Source: Candidatus Acetothermia bacterium (GTDB taxonomy: Bacteria > Bipolaricaulota > Bipolaricaulia > Bipolaricaulales > Bipolaricaulaceae). Taken from it: a stretch of DNA of 8,015 nt. The stretch is from the NCBI GenBank assembly GCA_023255835.1, contig JAGDVW010000014.1:1-8015 (forward strand), read 5' to 3'. The position numbers were made by a program, and so were the translations under genes. The notes beneath the pieces are model-generated. The model made no database searches. It was not told the origin of the DNA and saw only the letters and a program-made list of their open reading frames with translations. How positions within the stretch are numbered: the first letter of the stretch is position 1; the number at the start of each line of letters is the position of its first letter. This document shows, piece after piece, positions 6,058-8,015 of this stretch.

Positions 6058-7184
6058 TTGCCCACCCCCACCGGAACCTGCGAGACCAGCCACTCCAAGG
6101 CGGCTTTGAGGTCCAGATCCTCCTCGGTGTCCTTCGCCTCGGGGACGGGGATGTCCGGAGAAAGCCCCACATCCTGGACGGCCCGGCCTTTGGGCGTGAG
6201 GTATTCGCCGGTGGTGAGCTTCAGGACCCCGCCATCCGGGGTCTGGAGGACTATCTCCTGGATCAAGCCTTTCCCGAAGGTTTTTCGGCCCACCAGGACC
6301 CCGACCCCGTAATCTTGGATGGCGCCGGCCACGATCTCCGCGCCGGAGGCCGTTCCCTCATTGACCAAAACGGCAAGGGGGAGATTGGGAAAAGAGTTTC
6401 CGCGGGAGTTGTAGACCCGTTCCCCGAAGGAGGGGCCGCGGGTGCGCACGATCGGGCCGCGATCGATGAAGAAGCTGGCCACCTCCACCGCGGCGGAGAG
6501 GAGGCCGCCTGGGTTATTGCGCAAATCCAAGACCACGCCGCGCAGCTCATCCAAGGGGAAGGAGAAAAGGGCCCGGCCCACCAAGGCCGGAGCCTCCTCA
6601 TCGAACCTGAGGATCCGTACGTACCCGACCTTTTCCTCCGCCAGGTATTGGGAACGCACGGCCTCCACCTTGATCTTCGCCCGGATGATGGTCAGGGTCT
6701 CCACTTTTCCGTCGGGATGGCGAACTTTCAGGGTCACGGGGGTCCCTTCCGGCCCACGGATATGCATGGAGGCCTGTTCCAGGGTCCAGCCCTCGGTGGA
6801 TTCGCCATCCACTTCGAGGATCACGTCGCCGGGGCGGATCCCCGCGGCCTCCGCCGGCGTCCCCGGCAGGGGCGTCACCACCGTGATCCACCCGTTGCGA
6901 ATGGTTATTTCGATCCCCACCCCGCTGTATTCCCCAGATAGGCTGCGCTGCCATTCGGCGTATTCCTCGGGCGTGAAGTAGGTGGAATAGGGGTCACCAA
7001 GGCTCTCCACCATCCCGCGGATCGCGCCCTGGACGAGCTGGGCATCGCTGACCTTGTCCGCCCAAAGATAATATTGCCGGATGGCCTCGTAGACCTGGGA
7101 GAGGGGTTGGAGGATGGTGGTGGTTTGTCCGGCCCCAAAACCGATGAATCCCAAAAGGGCTAAGGCCGCAAAAATTTTGCGCAT
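6054..7184 (-). CDS. ctpA: Carboxy-terminal processing peptidase (S41 family, tail-specific protease)
   Basis: A 376-residue exported serine protease that cuts proteins near their C-termini outside the cytoplasm. The signal peptide is about 1-19 (MRKIFAALALLGFIGFGAG). A short helical region precedes a PDZ domain (about 86-170; YSGVGIEI, then GTPAEAAGIRPGDVILEVDG at 108-127). The S41 core has DLRNNPGGLL (220-229) and NEGTASGAEI (275-284), with S280 the predicted nucleophile. K305 in KTFGKG is the general base, with Q309 behind it; the 25- and 29-residue spacings match the Ser-Lys-Gln arrangement of Bacillus CtpB as I recall it. The usual GSASASE is GTASGAE here, keeping the catalytic Ser. The ATG directly follows the pfkA TAA and has GGGGGTGAG four bases upstream (7189-7197), inside the pfkA 3' end. 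Its TGA overlaps the M20 GTG. Confidence 0.95.
   Translation of the reverse strand: MRKIFAALALLGFIGFGAGQTTTILQPLSQVYEAIRQYYLWADKVSDAQLVQGAIRGMVESLGDPYSTYFTPEEYAEWQRSLSGEYSGVGIEITIRNGWITVVTPLPGTPAEAAGIRPGDVILEVDGESTEGWTLEQASMHIRGPEGTPVTLKVRHPDGKVETLTIIRAKIKVEAVRSQYLAEEKVGYVRILRFDEEAPALVGRALFSFPLDELRGVVLDLRNNPGGLLSAAVEVASFFIDRGPIVRTRGPSFGERVYNSRGNSFPNLPLAVLVNEGTASGAEIVAGAIQDYGVGVLVGRKTFGKGLIQEIVLQTPDGGVLKLTTGEYLTPKGRAVQDVGLSPDIPVPEAKDTEEDLDLKAALEWLVSQVPVGVGK
6061..6069 (-). promoter_or_regulatory. Shine-Dalgarno of the M20 gene (decides the start)
   Basis: The minus strand reads GGGGGTGGG, then CAA, then GTG at 6057. It resembles the GGGGGTGAG before ctpA and lies inside the last codons of ctpA. 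This supports the GTG at 6057 rather than the GTG at 6093. Confidence 0.6.
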
Positions 7185-8015
7185 TTATCTCACCCCCAAG
7201 GCATGCGCAAGTTCCAAAAAGACCGGGTCCACCGGCTTTGGGCTCCGGGGGAGGGCCTCGCTTAAGGGGACGGCCACGATCTCATGGCCCCTGAGGCCCA
7301 CCATGACCCCGAATTTCCCCTGGAGGGCGAATTCCACCGCCGCCACCCCAAAGCGCGTGGCCAAAAGGCGATCGAAGGGGGTGGCGGTGCCGCCGCGCTG
7401 GAGGTGCCCGAGGACCACAACCCGGCACTCCATCCCCCGCTCGCGCAGCCGGTCAGCAAGCCAATAGCCGATCCCACCCAGCTGCACGTGGCCGAAGGCG
7501 TCCACCCGGCCCTCTTGTGCCACGGGTTTCCCCCCCAATTCCACCGGCCGCGCACCCTCCGCCACCACGATGATGGAGAAGGTCCGGCCCCGGGCCAGCC
7601 GGTTTTTTATCCCCTTCACCACATCATCCACGGAGAAGGGCTCCTCCGGAACGAGGATCACATCCCCGCCGCCGGCGATCCCCCCAAGGAGGGCGATCCA
7701 GCCGGAATCCCGGCCCATCACCTCCACGATGAAAACCCGATGGTGGGATTGGGCCGTGGTGTGGAGCCGATCCAGGGCCTCGGTGACCACAGCCAGCGCC
7801 GAATGGAACCCCAGACAAAAATCGGTGCCAGCCACATCGTTGTCGATGGTCTGGGGGATACCCACCACTTTTAGCCCGTGGCTTTCGGAGAGTCGCCAGG
7901 CCACGCCGAGGGTATCATCCCCGCCGATGGGGATGAGGGCGTCGACGGCCCTCTTTTTTAAGTTGGCCAAGATGCGTTCCACCTTCTCCGTCGGCTCCCA
8001 GACCGTTTTCCCGTC
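7185..8015 (-). CDS. pfkA: 6-phosphofructokinase, PPi-type or mixed-type (partial, N-terminus outside window)
   Basis: A glycolytic enzyme phosphorylating fructose 6-phosphate. The 276 visible C-terminal residues include the donor loop PIGGDDTLGVA (29-39), IPQTIDND (53-60) with catalytic base D58, EVMGRDSGWIA (98-108), EGA (153-155) and LGHLQRGGTATPFDRLLATRFGVAA (202-226). These features fit the group with actinobacterial PFKs. Asp rather than Gly after GGD (E. coli position 104) is the mark of pyrophosphate-dependent enzymes, while the partner position 124, usually Lys in PPi enzymes and Gly in E. coli, is Gln (Q55). Donor use is thus uncertain, and with PPi the reaction would be reversible. 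The reading frame is open to the window edge, so about 60-70 residues are missing. The TAA touches the ctpA ATG. An internal GTG at 7982 is not the start because the family sequence continues upstream. Confidence 0.94.
   Translation of the reverse strand, partial: DGKTVWEPTEKVERILANLKKRAVDALIPIGGDDTLGVAWRLSESHGLKVVGIPQTIDNDVAGTDFCLGFHSALAVVTEALDRLHTTAQSHHRVFIVEVMGRDSGWIALLGGIAGGGDVILVPEEPFSVDDVVKGIKNRLARGRTFSIIVVAEGARPVELGGKPVAQEGRVDAFGHVQLGGIGYWLADRLRERGMECRVVVLGHLQRGGTATPFDRLLATRFGVAAVEFALQGKFGVMVGLRGHEIVAVPLSEALPRSPKPVDPVFLELAHALGVR

Noticed and set aside
6058..6093. GTG start at 6093 for the M20 gene
   Set aside because: It adds a glycine-rich stretch not typical of the family and overlaps ctpA by 40 bases. 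The GTG at 6057 has a Shine-Dalgarno and a classic 4-base overlap.
4771..6312. 513-codon open frame on the plus strand opposite the M20 gene
   Set aside because: It lies antisense to a clear M20 hydrolase with intact motifs. Its product is Gly/Arg/Pro/His-rich without any recognisable domain. Long antisense frames are expected in GC-rich genes.
1..8015. tRNA, rRNA, CRISPR, insertion sequence, prophage or defence genes
   Set aside because: All but about 170 bases are explained by housekeeping-type coding genes. I saw no tandem or spaced repeats, no terminal inverted repeats and no transposase or defence motifs.

Overview
This is an ordinary but densely packed chromosomal window from a GC-rich bacterium. 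It has nine protein genes, no RNA genes, no mobile elements, no repeats or CRISPR, and no gap longer than about 105 bases. A predicted outer-membrane beta-barrel with a signal peptide and a C-terminal aromatic residue suggests a two-membrane (diderm) cell. The high GC content, compact operons and Arg/Glu/Leu/Pro-rich proteins suggest a thermophile or moderate thermophile. A SpoVS-family gene, a possible leaderless dinB and a PPi-type phosphofructokinase would fit Deinococcus-Thermus relatives or deep groups such as Acetothermia/Bipolaricaulota. That placement is a guess; no single marker here settles it.

Left part (1-2404, minus strand): an operon read right to left, spoVS -> argS -> ftsY (cut by the window edge). 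A promoter candidate lies upstream of spoVS, followed by a short 5'-leader hairpin and a strong Shine-Dalgarno. spoVS stops with TAA and argS starts with the very next base; argS and ftsY share one base (TGATG). The operon links a SpoVS-domain protein with arginine charging of tRNA and the signal-recognition-particle receptor.

Middle part (2405-4912, plus strand): dinB (DNA polymerase IV) diverges from spoVS, with a promoter whose -10 box lies 7 bases before the ATG, as in leaderless genes. A gene of unknown family follows, encoding a secreted, probably outer-membrane beta-barrel protein with a helical middle. yidD, an inner-membrane-associated insertion helper, overlaps its end.

Right part (4894-8015, minus strand): an operon read right to left, pfkA (cut by the window edge) -> ctpA -> an M20 amidohydrolase. 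The junctions are TAAATG and a 4-base GTGA overlap, and both downstream genes have a GGGGGTG-type Shine-Dalgarno. The M20 gene meets yidD tail to tail with a 19-base overlap of coding sequence and no visible terminator.

I did not find a clearly new system. The points most worth a second look are the unknown beta-barrel with its helical insert, the unusual residue pair at the phosphoryl-donor site of PfkA, the SpoVS-led operon with its leader hairpin, and the leaderless-type dinB promoter.
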